The notes: generated from the sequence alone by a model not told the origin. 64,000 nt of DNA from AC-32 sp963717725 (GCA_963717725.1 CAVQWS010000024.1:66135-130134); one strand, 5' to 3'; counted from the first letter of the stretch, positions 48,027 to 59,639 are shown. Made by a program: numbers and translations.

Positions 48027-49181
48027 CTAAATTTGGAGGTAGCGGTCGACCAGGTTGTGCTCCTGGAGCCGGCGCAGGCCCTCCCTGATCTCGCGGGCGC
48101 GGACCGAGCCGACACCCTCGACCGCCTCCAGTTCGCGCTGCGAGGCTCGCACGATCCCGTCCAGCCCGTCCAGGCTCGCGACCACGCGCTTGACCACGCC
48201 GTCTGGGAGCCGCGGGATGTGCGAGAGGACGCGGTAGCCGCGTGGCGAGACCGAGTGGTCGAGCGGGTTGACGCTCGCCGGGTAGCCGAGCACGGCGAGC
48301 AGCTCGAACTCGAGCAGCTGGTTGTAGGGCAGCCCGGCGAGCGCCTCGAGGCCTTCCTGCGTCCGGGCCGCGCCGCCCTCGGCGTGGTAGTCGTAGACGA
48401 GCGCCGCCTTCTCGTCGGGCACGTCGGCGACGAGCTCCTCGAGCTGCATCCGGATCAGCCGCCCCTCCTCGCCGAGCTCGACGCAGGCCCGCTCAACCTC
48501 CTCGGCCATGCGCGTCGTCAGCTCGGCCCGCTGCAGGACGACGAGCACGTCGTCGAGCATGACCGCGTTCTGGAACTCGAGCGCGGTCAGCCGGGTCAGC
48601 ACCTGCTCGAGCCGCGCGCGATAGGTCTCGAGCGTCGCCAGCGCCTGGTTCGTCTTGGCGAGCACGTCGGCGATCGGCTGGAGCTGGTAGCGGCTCTGGC
48701 CGACGAAGACCGTCACCGTCTCGCGCTGCTGCGAGATCGAGATCACGAGCGCCTCGGTCTGCCTCGCCACGCGCTCGGCGGTGCGGTGCCGCGTGCCCGT
48801 CTCGTTCGACGCGATCGTCGGGTCGGGCATCAGCTGCACGTTCGCGTAGGCGAGCTTCGTGCAGGCGGCGTTGACGATGATCGCGCCATCCATCTTCGCC
48901 ACCTCGTAGAGCAGCTGCGGCGTGAACGGCACCTCGAGCTTGATCCCGCCGCTAAATAGGAAGGCGAGCTCGTTCGGCTCGCCGATCACGATCAGCGCGC
49001 CCTCGCGCGAGCGGATGATGTCGTCGATCGCCGATCGCAGCGCTGTCCCAGGCGCAATCCGGCCGACGGCGGCGAGGATTTTGGCGTCGAGGCGCGGATC
49101 GTCCTGAGTGGGCTGGCGGACGATCCCTAGCGGAGGCGGGATCCGCGGGTCGGTCCTATCGTGGCTCGGCTCCCTCTGCAT
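48027..49181 (-). CDS. disA: DNA integrity scanning diadenylate cyclase DisA
   Basis: The 384-residue protein makes c-di-AMP while scanning DNA. The diadenylate cyclase domain shows VAKMDGAIIVN (DGA) and ETGTRHRTAERVARQ (RHR). A long helical spine follows, then the C-terminal helix-hairpin-helix (GLDGIVRASQRELEAVEGVG, then SVRAREIREGLRRLQEHNL). It overlaps radA by 26 nt, the same pairing as in Bacillus, where RadA binds DisA. Confidence 0.94.
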   Translation of the reverse strand: MQREPSHDRTDPRIPPPLGIVRQPTQDDPRLDAKILAAVGRIAPGTALRSAIDDIIRSREGALIVIGEPNELAFLFSGGIKLEVPFTPQLLYEVAKMDGAIIVNAACTKLAYANVQLMPDPTIASNETGTRHRTAERVARQTEALVISISQQRETVTVFVGQSRYQLQPIADVLAKTNQALATLETYRARLEQVLTRLTALEFQNAVMLDDVLVVLQRAELTTRMAEEVERACVELGEEGRLIRMQLEELVADVPDEKAALVYDYHAEGGAARTQEGLEALAGLPYNQLLEFELLAVLGYPASVNPLDHSVSPRGYRVLSHIPRLPDGVVKRVVASLDGLDGIVRASQRELEAVEGVGSVRAREIREGLRRLQEHNLVDRYLQI

Positions 49182-50499
49182 CGATCCCCGCCTTTGCAGC
49201 CTGGCTCAGCGTCTCGGCTTCCAGCACGTGCAGTTTGCCACGCTCTGGCGTGCCGGCCGGGGCGATCGCGGCGGTGAGGCCGAGCTTGGCGCATTCCTCG
49301 AGCCTGCGCTCGGACTGGGTAGCCGGCCGGAGCCGTCCGGTGAGGCCCACCTCACCGAACGCGGCGACCTTGGGCTTGATCGGCGCGCCCTTGGCCGCGG
49401 AGACGATCGCGAGCGCGATCGCAAGGTCGGCGCCGGGCTCGTCGATGCGGACACCGCCGGCCACGTTGACGAAGATGTCGGCCTGGCCGAGCGCGATCCG
49501 CGCGTGCCGCGAGAGCACCGCGACGATCATCGCGAGGCGCTTCGGGTCGACGCCGGTGCCGACGCGGCGCGGCATCGCCAGGTCGGTCGGCGCGACGAGC
49601 GCCTGGATCTCGAGCAGCAGCGGCCGTGAGCCCTCGAGCACGCAGCCGACGGCGGCGCCGATCTCGCCCTCGACCGTGCGACCGAAGAGCTCCGACGGCT
49701 CCGGCACGCCGACGAGGCCGGTTCCCGTCATCTCGAAGACCGCGAGCTCGTTCGTCGAGCCGAAACGGTTCTTGGACGCGCGGAGGACGCGGTGCTCGTG
49801 ATAGCGGTCGCCCTCGAACTGGAGGACGCAGTCGACAAGATGCTCGAGCACGCGCGGTCCCGCGACCGCGCCGTCCTTGGTCACATGGCCGACCAGGATC
49901 GTGGCGACGCCGTTCTCCTTGGCCACGCGCAGCAGGCGGCCCGCGGCTTCGCGCACCTGGCCGACCGATCCCGGCGCCGAGCCGAGCTCCGACGAGTACA
50001 GCGTCTGCACGGAGTCGATCACACAGACAGCCGGCCGCTCCTGCTCCAAGGTTGCGCAGACGACGTCGAGCTCGGTCGCGGCGAGGATCTCGACGTTCTC
50101 GGCGCCGCCGAGCCGCGCGGCGCGGAGCTTCACCTGTGCCGACGACTCCTCGCCGGTGACGAGCACGGCTCGGCGCTTCTTGGAGATCGCCGCGAGCGCG
50201 CTCAGCAGCAGGGTCGACTTGCCAACTCCGGGCTCCCCGCCGACGAGCACGAGCGAGGCCGGCACGAGCCCGCCGCCGAGCACGCGGTCGAGCTCCGGGA
50301 CGCCGGTCGGAATGCGGTCGGCCTCCTCGGCCTTGACGTCGACTAGGCGGAGCGTCGCCTGCGGCCCGGTCGCACGCGCATCGGGCGGAACGTCTTCGAC
50401 GAGCGTGCCGAACTCGCCGCACCGCGGGCACTTGCCGAACCAACGCCCGGCCGAGTAGCCGCAGTCGGTGCACGCGAACTGGGTCGCAGCCTTCGCCAC
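49156..50499 (-). CDS. radA: DNA repair protein RadA
   Basis: The 447-residue RecA-like protein promotes branch migration in recombination. It has the N-terminal zinc finger CTDCGYSAGRWFGKCPRCG, Walker A GGEPGVGKSTLLL, the RadA motif RASKNRFGSTNE and a C-terminal Lon-like domain (DIFVNVAGGVRIDEPGADLA). TAGTCT lies 7 nt before the GTG, so it may start its own leaderless transcript. Confidence 0.94.
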   Translation of the reverse strand: MAKAATQFACTDCGYSAGRWFGKCPRCGEFGTLVEDVPPDARATGPQATLRLVDVKAEEADRIPTGVPELDRVLGGGLVPASLVLVGGEPGVGKSTLLLSALAAISKKRRAVLVTGEESSAQVKLRAARLGGAENVEILAATELDVVCATLEQERPAVCVIDSVQTLYSSELGSAPGSVGQVREAAGRLLRVAKENGVATILVGHVTKDGAVAGPRVLEHLVDCVLQFEGDRYHEHRVLRASKNRFGSTNELAVFEMTGTGLVGVPEPSELFGRTVEGEIGAAVGCVLEGSRPLLLEIQALVAPTDLAMPRRVGTGVDPKRLAMIVAVLSRHARIALGQADIFVNVAGGVRIDEPGADLAIALAIVSAAKGAPIKPKVAAFGEVGLTGRLRPATQSERRLEECAKLGLTAAIAPAGTPERGKLHVLEAETLSQAAKAGIDAEGAEPR

Positions 50500-50538
50500 C
50501 CGGCCCAGACTACGGGCGGTCGCGGACGCCGACTGTGC

Positions 50539-51462
50539 CTATTGCGTGACGCCTGCGTAGGCCGGCTCGGCCGCCGTCCGCCGCGGCCGGTTCCCCAAGG
50601 TGACGATCAGCAGGCCGGCGAGCACGAGCGCGACCCCGCCGAGCTGGAGCGGCGAAGGCGACTCGTCGAGGATCGCCCAGGCGAACAGCACCGTCAGCAC
50701 GGGCTGGAACGTCAAGAGCACGGAGGTGATCGCAGCCGGCAGGCGAGGCAGCGAGATCGAGATCAGCAGCCAGCCGAGCGCCTGTGAGCTCCACGCGAGC
50801 AGCAGCAGGTAGCCCCACGCAGGCCAGCCGGGCGTCCAGTCGAGGTCGCCGATCGCAAGCCCGATCGGGATCGTGGCCAGCGCCGAGACCAGCGTCGCGT
50901 CGAAGAGCGGCCCCGCCGGGCGCCGCCAGTCGGCGTTGCTCGCGCGGAGCACGAGCAGGAAGCCCGAGTAGGCGAGCGCGGTCAGGATCCCGTACGCGAC
51001 GCCGAGCCCGGGGTTGTTGCCGTAGGCGCCGCTCTCGAACACGCCCGAGATCAGCAGCACGCCGAACAGGGCGACCGGGATCGCGGCCAGCGAGCGGTTC
51101 GACGGCCGCTCGCCCAGGATCAGCCAGGCGAGCAGGCCGACGAACACGACCTGCAGGTTGCCGAGCACGGTCGCGAGCCCGGCGCCGACCTGCTCGATCC
51201 CCTCGTGCCAGGCGACCAGGTCGATCGCGAAGAAGACGCCGGCCAGCGCGGCGAGGGCGCGCTGCCTGAGCGGGCGCGGCCCGAAGCGCCGGTCCTCGAG
51301 CCAGGAGAGCGGCAAGAGCACCGGCAGCGCCAGCGCGCAGCGGTAGAAGGCACCGGTCGAGGGCGAGACGTGGGCGGCGCGGAAAAGGATCCCCGAGAAG
51401 GAGATCGCCAGCGCGCCCGCCAGCGCGGCCCCGATCGGCCGGTCGTAGAGGCGCGAAGGCAC
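50539..51462 (-). CDS. EamA/DMT-superfamily transporter
   Basis: The 307-residue membrane protein has about ten hydrophobic helices in two EamA repeats (first ALAISFSGILFRAAHVSPST, second PGLGVAYGILTALAYSGFLL with VLTVLFAWAILDESPSPLQL). It exports or imports small metabolites; substrate unknown. It sits between clpC and radA in a conserved block, on the same strand. Confidence 0.83.
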   Translation of the reverse strand: MPSRLYDRPIGAALAGALAISFSGILFRAAHVSPSTGAFYRCALALPVLLPLSWLEDRRFGPRPLRQRALAALAGVFFAIDLVAWHEGIEQVGAGLATVLGNLQVVFVGLLAWLILGERPSNRSLAAIPVALFGVLLISGVFESGAYGNNPGLGVAYGILTALAYSGFLLVLRASNADWRRPAGPLFDATLVSALATIPIGLAIGDLDWTPGWPAWGYLLLLAWSSQALGWLLISISLPRLPAAITSVLLTFQPVLTVLFAWAILDESPSPLQLGGVALVLAGLLIVTLGNRPRRTAAEPAYAGVTQ

Positions 51463-51474
51463 CGCGCGCGAGAG

Positions 51475-54003
<2,529 letters not shown>

Positions 54004-54144
54004 AGTCGCTTCTTCCTTCCTCCGCGGACGCCGCGGAATGGCTGAGTCGCCCATCGTAGCGAACAGGTCGGGGGGTGGCGCTACCCCGAACGGGGCGTTC
54101 GACAGCCGTATCTTTTTGCCTCCAAATCGCGTTAAATGGGCCTC

Positions 54145-54303
54145 ATGGGGATGGGTAGAAGGATGCTGTCACTGCTGTTGTTCGTCGTGGGCTATCTGAT
54201 GCTGGCCACGCTCGAGCCGCTCGTCGCGGCCGGGCCGGCGCTGACCAGCTTCGTCGCGGCGATGCTCCTGCTTGCGCGGGAACCGGCGGCCGCTCGCATC
54301 TAA
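54145..54303 (+). CDS. Small hydrophobic membrane protein (52 aa)
   Basis: An ATG-started frame encodes about 52 residues: GMGRRMLSLLLFVVGYLMLA, then a helix-breaking LEPLVAAGPAL and a second hydrophobic stretch TSFVAAMLLLAREPA. Two short transmembrane spans are predicted. No ribosome-binding site is clear; ATG 54136 is an alternative. It ends 5 nt before a strong hairpin. Plausible, but function unknown. Confidence 0.4.
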   Translation: MGMGRRMLSLLLFVVGYLMLATLEPLVAAGPALTSFVAAMLLLAREPAAARI

Positions 54304-54308
54304 CTAAG

Positions 54309-54344
54309 CGAGGCGGCCGCCCCGGGCGGCGGGGCGGCGCCTCG
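54309..54344. terminator. Strong hairpin between convergent small genes
   Basis: GAGGC/GCCTC and CCGCCCC/GGGGCGG arms pair around a 7-nt loop, about 13 bp including the outer C-G, with only three unpaired bases between the two stem parts. It lies between the stop of the small membrane protein (54303) and the stop of the minus-strand reading frame at 54356. No T-run. Confidence 0.5.
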
Positions 54345-54355
54345 ACTCACACGAG

Positions 54356-54643
54356 CTAGCCGTTCAGCTCGTAGTGCGCGGTGGCCGACTCGAGCAGCTT
54401 GAGCTTGAAGCCCTCGCCTATCAGCTTGCACTTCATCGTCACCTCGTCGCCGACGCGGAAGGCGCTCAGGACGCTGATCGCGCTGAGGGCGCCCACGACC
54501 GAGAACTGCTCCTCCCAATGTCGACCTTGCCGTCGTCGCCGGCTCTCGAACCGCCGAGCCGGCCGAGGGGTCTCCTCGGCCGGCTCGTCGGTACGTTTCT
54601 TTCGGCGGCGGTCGGGCGGCAACCGCACTCCTGCTCGAGGCAT
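54356..54643 (-). CDS. Possible DUF5666-like fragment
   Basis: The C-terminal 45 residues (VVGALSAISVLSAFRVGDEV, then TMKCKLIGEGFKLKLLESAT) resemble the small beta-barrel repeats of DUF5666-type exported proteins (SAISxxxxF-GDxVxxxCxL). Upstream of about residue 45 the frame is Arg-rich and unlike a protein; a neighbouring frame fits better, suggesting a frameshift near 54515 or a truncated gene. Treat the N-terminus as unresolved. The rest of 54644-54716 shows nothing. Confidence 0.4.
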   Translation of the reverse strand: MPRAGVRLPPDRRRKKRTDEPAEETPRPARRFESRRRRQGRHWEEQFSVVGALSAISVLSAFRVGDEVTMKCKLIGEGFKLKLLESATAHYELNG

Positions 54644-54716
54644 CCATCGGCGGCGCGAGGCGCTGCTCGCGCGGAATCCCTCCCCCGAGCCACCTCGTTC
54701 GAGGGATATGAGCCGG

Positions 54717-56195
54717 TTACTCCGCCAGCGCGAAGTGGCTGAGCACGGCCCAGACCGTCATCAGCAGGATCTTGACGTCGAGCCAGAGCGACCAGTTCTC
54801 GATGTAGTAGTTGTCCCACTCGACCCGGTCGCTGAGCGAGGTCTTGCCGCGCAGGCCGTGCACCTGCGCCCAGCCGGTGATCCCGGACTTGACGCGGTGG
54901 CGGTCGCCGTAGCGGTAGACGTTGTCCTCGAACAGCCGGGCGAAGTCCGGGCGCTCGGGCCGCGGGCCGATCAGGCTCATGTCGCCCTTGAGCACGTTCA
55001 GGAGCTGCGGCAGCTCGTCGAGCGAGGTCTTCCGGAGCAGCGTCCCGAACGGCGTCCGCCGGTCGTCGCCCTCGACGCCGCCGGGCGCAGTGTCCGGAGG
55101 CAGGTCCAGCACCTCGAGCTGCTCCGCGGCCGCGCGCATCGAGCGGAACTTGAGCATCTCGAACTCGCGGCCGTCGAGCCCGAAGCGCGGCTGCCGGAAG
55201 AAGATCGGCCGCCCGACCGAGAGCAGCGTGCCCAGCACGAGCAGGCCGAAGAGCGGCAGCAGCACGAGCAGGAACAGACCCGCGACGATCCGGTCGACCG
55301 TGTACTTGAGCGCGAACTGCAAGCCCTTGGGATCGACGCGCTGCGCCGACAGGAGCGGCAGGCCGCCAAGGTGGTCGACGGTCAGCCGCTCGGTCATGCG
55401 CTCGAACAGGCGCGGCACCAGCGAGACGGAGACGCCGAGCTGCTCGCAGCGCTCGATCTCTCGCAGCAGAACTTCGCTCGGCGCCGTGGAGAAGGTGACA
55501 ACGACGTGCTCGATCCCGTGCTGTTCAATCAGGTGTTCGAGATCCCAGCTCGCCCCCAGGACGGGCACGGGCAGCCCGGGCTCGTCCAGTGGCTCCTTGT
55601 CGATGAAGCCGACTGGCACGAGGCCGAGCTCGCGGTGCTCGAGCAGACGATTCGCCGTCAACCTGCCGACCCGGCCCGCCCCGACGATCAGGGTCGGCTT
55701 GGCCAGCTCGCCGTGGCGTCGGGCATTCAGCTGTGCCCAGTCGTAGGCCACGCGGCCCGCGGCGAGGTAGACCGCGCTGAAGGCCAGCAGTCGCAGTGAC
55801 TGCGGAGCGAGGTCGTCCACGTCGCCGGGAAGGAGGATGCGGAGGCTCAAGACCGCCATCGACGCCAGTGCCGTCACCGCCAGGATGCCGCGCAGGTCGT
55901 CGAGCACCGAGACGCGGAGACGCCACGAGTACATGCCACGCAGCTGAAGCATCCCCAGCACGAGAGCGGCGTAGGCGACGATCCAGACGGGCGAGACGCG
56001 GAGAATGCCGGCGTCGCCCGATCCGAGCTGCGTGGCTGCGCCCGCGGCTGCGAGCAGGACCGTGTCGAGCAGTAGCGCGCCACGTGCCCAGGCGCGCGTC
56101 GGGGCACGGTGGTGGGCCCGCTCTCGGAGCAGGTCCAACTCGAACGGCTCCAGCGCCGGCAGCGCCTGGGCGTTCGTCAACGGTCGCGTCGCCAT
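54717..56195 (-). CDS. Exopolysaccharide polyprenyl glycosylphosphotransferase (WcaJ/WbaP-like)
   Basis: The 492-residue membrane enzyme starts polysaccharide synthesis by moving a sugar phosphate onto undecaprenyl phosphate. It has about four N-terminal helices, a CoA-binding-like cytosolic domain (TLIVGAGRVGRLTANRLLEH), a fifth helix and the catalytic domain (EFEMLKFRSMRAAA, RKTSLDELPQLLNVLKGDMS, LIGPRPERPDFARLFE, GITGWAQVHGLRGKTSL). It heads the surface-polysaccharide cluster. Confidence 0.92.
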   Translation of the reverse strand: MATRPLTNAQALPALEPFELDLLRERAHHRAPTRAWARGALLLDTVLLAAAGAATQLGSGDAGILRVSPVWIVAYAALVLGMLQLRGMYSWRLRVSVLDDLRGILAVTALASMAVLSLRILLPGDVDDLAPQSLRLLAFSAVYLAAGRVAYDWAQLNARRHGELAKPTLIVGAGRVGRLTANRLLEHRELGLVPVGFIDKEPLDEPGLPVPVLGASWDLEHLIEQHGIEHVVVTFSTAPSEVLLREIERCEQLGVSVSLVPRLFERMTERLTVDHLGGLPLLSAQRVDPKGLQFALKYTVDRIVAGLFLLVLLPLFGLLVLGTLLSVGRPIFFRQPRFGLDGREFEMLKFRSMRAAAEQLEVLDLPPDTAPGGVEGDDRRTPFGTLLRKTSLDELPQLLNVLKGDMSLIGPRPERPDFARLFEDNVYRYGDRHRVKSGITGWAQVHGLRGKTSLSDRVEWDNYYIENWSLWLDVKILLMTVWAVLSHFALAE

Positions 56196-56227
56196 CGCGC
56201 GCTCCAGTCCCGGTTAAGCCCGCGTAC

Positions 56228-56581
56228 CTAGCTCTTGGCCTTGCCGAGCTTCCGCAGTCCGGTGCCTGCGACCAGAAGCAGACCGCCGCCGGCAGCCAGG
56301 AGTGCGAGGTCGAGGCCGGTGAACGGCAGACCGCCGTTGGCCTTGACCGCCTGTGCGCCGAGCGCCTGCTCAACCGCACCCTGGACCCCGACACGCGGGT
56401 AGCCCTGGAGCGCGGCGTCACGCTGTGCCCGCTGCAGGTCCGCCTGCGAGTACTTATGGTCGAGCCGACCGTTGTCGGCGTAATCCCGGTAGATCTGCTG
56501 AGGTGTCGCCGCCAGCGCAGAGCCGGCCAAGACCAGCACCGCGCACGCCATTAGCCCCCAGACTGTAAATCGCCGCAACAT
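56228..56581 (-). CDS. LPFTG-anchored cell-surface protein
   Basis: The 117-residue precursor has a signal peptide (LRRFTVWGLMACAVLVLAGS), a short charged mature part (TPQQIYRDYADNGRLDHKYS) and a C-terminal sorting signal: LPFTG (about 85-89), hydrophobic helix, and Lys/Arg tail RKLGKAKS. It should be a sortase substrate. ATG has an AGGAGGGAG ribosome-binding site. It is probably cotranscribed with the phosphotransferase (gap 32 bp). Confidence 0.8.
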   Translation of the reverse strand: MLRRFTVWGLMACAVLVLAGSALAATPQQIYRDYADNGRLDHKYSQADLQRAQRDAALQGYPRVGVQGAVEQALGAQAVKANGGLPFTGLDLALLAAGGGLLLVAGTGLRKLGKAKS

Positions 56582-56714
56582 TCTGTTCTCCCTCCTCCTG
56601 TGGACGCGAACGCCCACTTAACGAAACCACTGCCCTTCCCACCCGGACGCAACGTGCCGCAGAGTTCTTCCCTCAGACGGGCGTGTTTCCCGCCGGCCGT
56701 TCGAGCCAGTCCTA

Positions 56715-56743
56715 CCGTAGTTCCGACTCTGCAGGAACGCAAT
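56715..56743 (-). promoter_or_regulatory. Promoter candidate for the LPFTG-protein and phosphotransferase genes
   Basis: TTGCGT (56738-56743) and TACGGT (56715-56720) lie on the minus strand with 17 bp between them. A transcript would have a leader of about 125 nt. The 205-bp divergent gap also serves the O-antigen-ligase-like gene, for which no clear promoter is visible. Confidence 0.4.
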
Positions 56744-56786
56744 AGTTAGTTCTGCACCGAAAATCTGAGTTGCAAACCATCCATCC

Positions 56787-58646
56787 ATGAGTATTAACGC
56801 GGAAACCGCGTTTCGGGTTCTGCCCTCCGTGCTGTTGGCAGCGACGGCGTGGGCGCTCGCGTGGCTGGCAACCGGGAGCATCGACGCCGCGGACTGGCTT
56901 CCGTACGCCGCCCTCGCCGCTCTGCTCGTGCTCGTGGTTGCAGTCTCGGGTGGAGCCCGGCGGCCCGGCCGCGGGGAGCTCGGCGCGCTCGCGGCCCTGG
57001 TCGCGCTCGCCGGCTGGGAGGCGATCTCGATCTCCTGGTCGGCCGTTCCCTCGCTGGCACGCGACGAGGCGCTGCTGACGCTGTTCTACGCGGCCGTCTT
57101 CCTGCTGCCGCTGCTGACGCTCACCGGGCCGTCGGACCGGCTGCTGGCCTCGGCGGCCGTCGCGCTGTCGGCCGGGGCGCTCGCGCTCGGCGCCGCGCTG
57201 GTGCTGCGCTTCGGGACCGACCAGGCCGACCACTTCTACTGGGGGCGGCGGCTCTCGTTCCCGATCTCGTATCCGAACGCGGTCGCGGCCGTCTTCCTGA
57301 TCGGCTTCTGGCCGGCGGTGGTGCTTTCGGCGGACCGGCGCCGGAACGTGCTCGTGCGCTCCTGCTCGCTGGCGGGAGCCACGGCGATCGCGGCGGCCTC
57401 CCTGACGGCGCAGAGCAAAGGGAGCATCGCCGCGATGACCGTCTCCTGCGCGCTGCTGTTCGCGCTCTCGCCGCTACGGCTGCGGCTGCTCGTCCCGACG
57501 GTCGCGGCCCTAGGGCTGACGGCGATCGCCTACCGGCCCCTGACCGAACCGTTCCGGACCGGGGAGCGTCGGCGACATCCGCCACGCGGGCACGACGATC
57601 GTCGTGCTGACCGCGATCGGCGCCGTGGCCGGACTCCTCTACGCCGTGGCCGACCGGCGGCTGGCCTTCGGTCCACGTGCGCTCGGTCTCGTTCGCCTCA
57701 CGGTGGGCGCGCTCGCCGTCGTGGCTGCCGTGGCCTGTATCGCGGTTTTCTTCACACAGGTCTACCACTCCGGCTGGTTCGGCGACCAGTGGCGATCGTT
57801 CAAGAACGAGCGTCCGGTCGGCGAGGCGTCCAGCCACCTGCTGCAGCTCGGGTCGTACCGCTACGACTTCTGGCGCGTCGCGCTGGACGAGTTCAAGGAG
57901 CATCCACTCGCCGGGATCGGCTCGCGTGGTTTCGGGCCGGCGTACCTGCAGCTTCGCCACGGCCCGGAGACGCCGGCCCGGGCGCACTCGGTCGAGCTGG
58001 ACGCGCTCAGCGAGCTCGGCATCGTCGGGCTCGTGCTGCTCGTTGTGCGCGCTCTTCCTGCCGCTGATCCGCATCGTCACGCGCGTGCGCGCACGTGACC
58101 CCGCCTCGACGGCGGCGTTCGCCGGCGGCCGCGTACTGGCTGGCGCACGCTTCCGTCGACTGGATCTGGACGGTGCCGGCCTGCGGCGTCGGCTTCTTCC
58201 TCCTGCTCGGGATCGGGGCGTCGGGCGAGAAGACGCGCCTCGGACGGAGAGCACAGCTCGGCGTGGCGGCCGCCGCGCTCGTGGCGGTGCTGCTCTTCGT
58301 GCCGCCCTGGCTTTCGGCCCGCTTCGCCGACCACGGCGACTTCTCGGCTGCGAAGGCCCTCGACCCGCTGTCCGTCGACGCCTACCGCCTCGAGGCGTCG
58401 GAGGCCGCGACGCCGCGCGCGGCGGTGGAGCAGCTCGAGGCCGCGGTCCGGAAGGGGCCGCGCATCGCCGACCTGCGCTACGAGCTCGGGCTCGCCTACG
58501 CCCGCGCGCGCGAGGTGCGGCGGGCGCGGGCCGCCCTGCTCGAAGCCCTCCGCCTGGCTCCGGGGGACCCGCAGATCGCCGAGGCGCTCAAGCGCCTGCC
58601 GAAGCGGCTCGATACGCTCCTCGTAGCGTGTCCAGGAAAGCGCTGA
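56787..58646 (+). CDS. O-antigen ligase-like polysaccharide polymerase/ligase with TPR tail; three frameshifts
   Basis: Across frames the locus encodes about 618 residues. The first segment has membrane helices (VLPSVLLAATAWALAWLATG) and FSAIS-like loops; the Wzy_C/ligase region contains FPISYPNAVAAVFLIGFWPA and ends in GSYRYDFWRVALDEFKEHPL, AGIGSRGFGPAY and RAHSVELDALSELGIVGL, all typical. A C-terminal TPR-like part follows (YELGLAYARAREVRRARAAL). Single extra bases at 57561-57564 (run of G), near 58046 and near 58125 explain all three breaks. Likely sequence errors in a real gene. Confidence 0.8.
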
Positions 58647-59638
58647 TCACGGGCGGAGCGGGCTTCATCGGCTCGCACCTCTCCGAGCTGCTGCTCGACA
58701 ACGGCTGGGAGGTGTTCGTCCTCGACGACGTCTCGACCGGCTCGCTCGACAACATCGCGCATCTCCGCGACCGCCCCGACTACCACCTGGTCGTCGACTC
58801 GGTGCTCTCGCCCGCGATCGTGAGCGAGGTCGTGCACAAGTGCGACGTCGTCTTCCACCTCGCCGCCGCGGTCGGCGTGCGCCTGATCGTCGAGCAGCCG
58901 GTGCACACGATGGTCACGAACGTCCAGGGAACCGAGACCGTGCTCGGCTACTGCAGCAAGTTCGGCAAGCGCGTGCTCGTGGCCTCGAGCTCCGAGGTCT
59001 ACGGCGACCACCGCGAGGAGCGGCCGCTGACCGAGACCGACCGCCGCGTCTACGGGCCGACCACCGAGAAGCGCTGGCTGTACGCCGACTCGAAGGCGAT
59101 GGACGAGCACCTCGCGCTCTCGTACCACCTCGAGCGCGAGCTCGACACGCGTGATCGTGCGGCTCTTCAACACCGTCGGCCCGCGGCAGAGCGGCCGCTA
59201 CGGGATGGTGATCCCGCGCTTCGTCGAGCGCGCGCTGACTCGGCGAGCCGCTCGAGGTGCACGGCGACGGGACCCAGACCCGCTCCTTCTGCCACGTCTC
59301 GGACACCGTCCGCGCGCTCGCCGGGCTTGATGGACGCGACCGAGCTCTCGGGCGAGATCTTCAACGTCGGGTCATCGGAGCGCGTGTCGATCCTCGAGCT
59401 CGCCGAGCGCGTCAAGCGCGCGACCGACAGCTCGTCCGAGCTGACCTTCGTCCCCTACGACCGCGTCTACGATCAAGGGATCGAGGACACGCTCCACCGC
59501 GAACCGGCGACCGCCAAGATCAAGGACGCGATCGGGTGGCAGACGACGCTCGACCTCGACCGGATCATCGCCGACGTGGTCGAGCACGCTCGCGACCGGC
59601 CGGCGACGGCGAGCGTCGAGTCCGTCGGCAGTCCGTAG
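58628..59638 (+). CDS. NAD-dependent sugar epimerase/dehydratase; three frameshifts
   Basis: Extended SDR sugar-nucleotide enzyme. It begins SRKALITGGAGFIGSHLSEL (NAD motif), has VASSSEVYGDHREERPLTE and the catalytic YxxxK in RWLYADSKAMDEHLALSYH. The frame then breaks near 59150, 59238 and 59329; across them RLFNTVGPRQSGRYGMVIPR, GEPLEVHGDGTQTRSFCHVS and LMDATELSGEIFNVGSSERV read normally. Three one-base insertions sum to one codon, so the ending is in the original frame. Repaired length is 335 residues, normal for the family. Substrate: UDP- or GDP-sugar. Confidence 0.82.
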   Translation: MSRKALITGGAGFIGSHLSELLLDNGWEVFVLDDVSTGSLDNIAHLRDRPDYHLVVDSVLSPAIVSEVVHKCDVVFHLAAAVGVRLIVEQPVHTMVTNVQGTETVLGYCSKFGKRVLVASSSEVYGDHREERPLTETDRRVYGPTTEKRWLYADSKAMDEHLALSYHLERELDTRDRAALQHRRPAAERPLRDGDPALRRARADSASRSRCTATGPRPAPSATSRTPSARSPGLMDATELSGEIFNVGSSERVSILELAERVKRATDSSSELTFVPYDRVYDQGIEDTLHREPATAKIKDAIGWQTTLDLDRIIADVVEHARDRPATASVESVGSP

Positions 59639-59639
59639 C

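Noticed and set aside
54087..54101. CGAAC-N5-GTTCG repeat upstream of clpC as a heat-shock operator
   Set aside because: Does not match CtsR, HAIR/CIRCE or other known clp operators; GC-rich chance repeat is likely.
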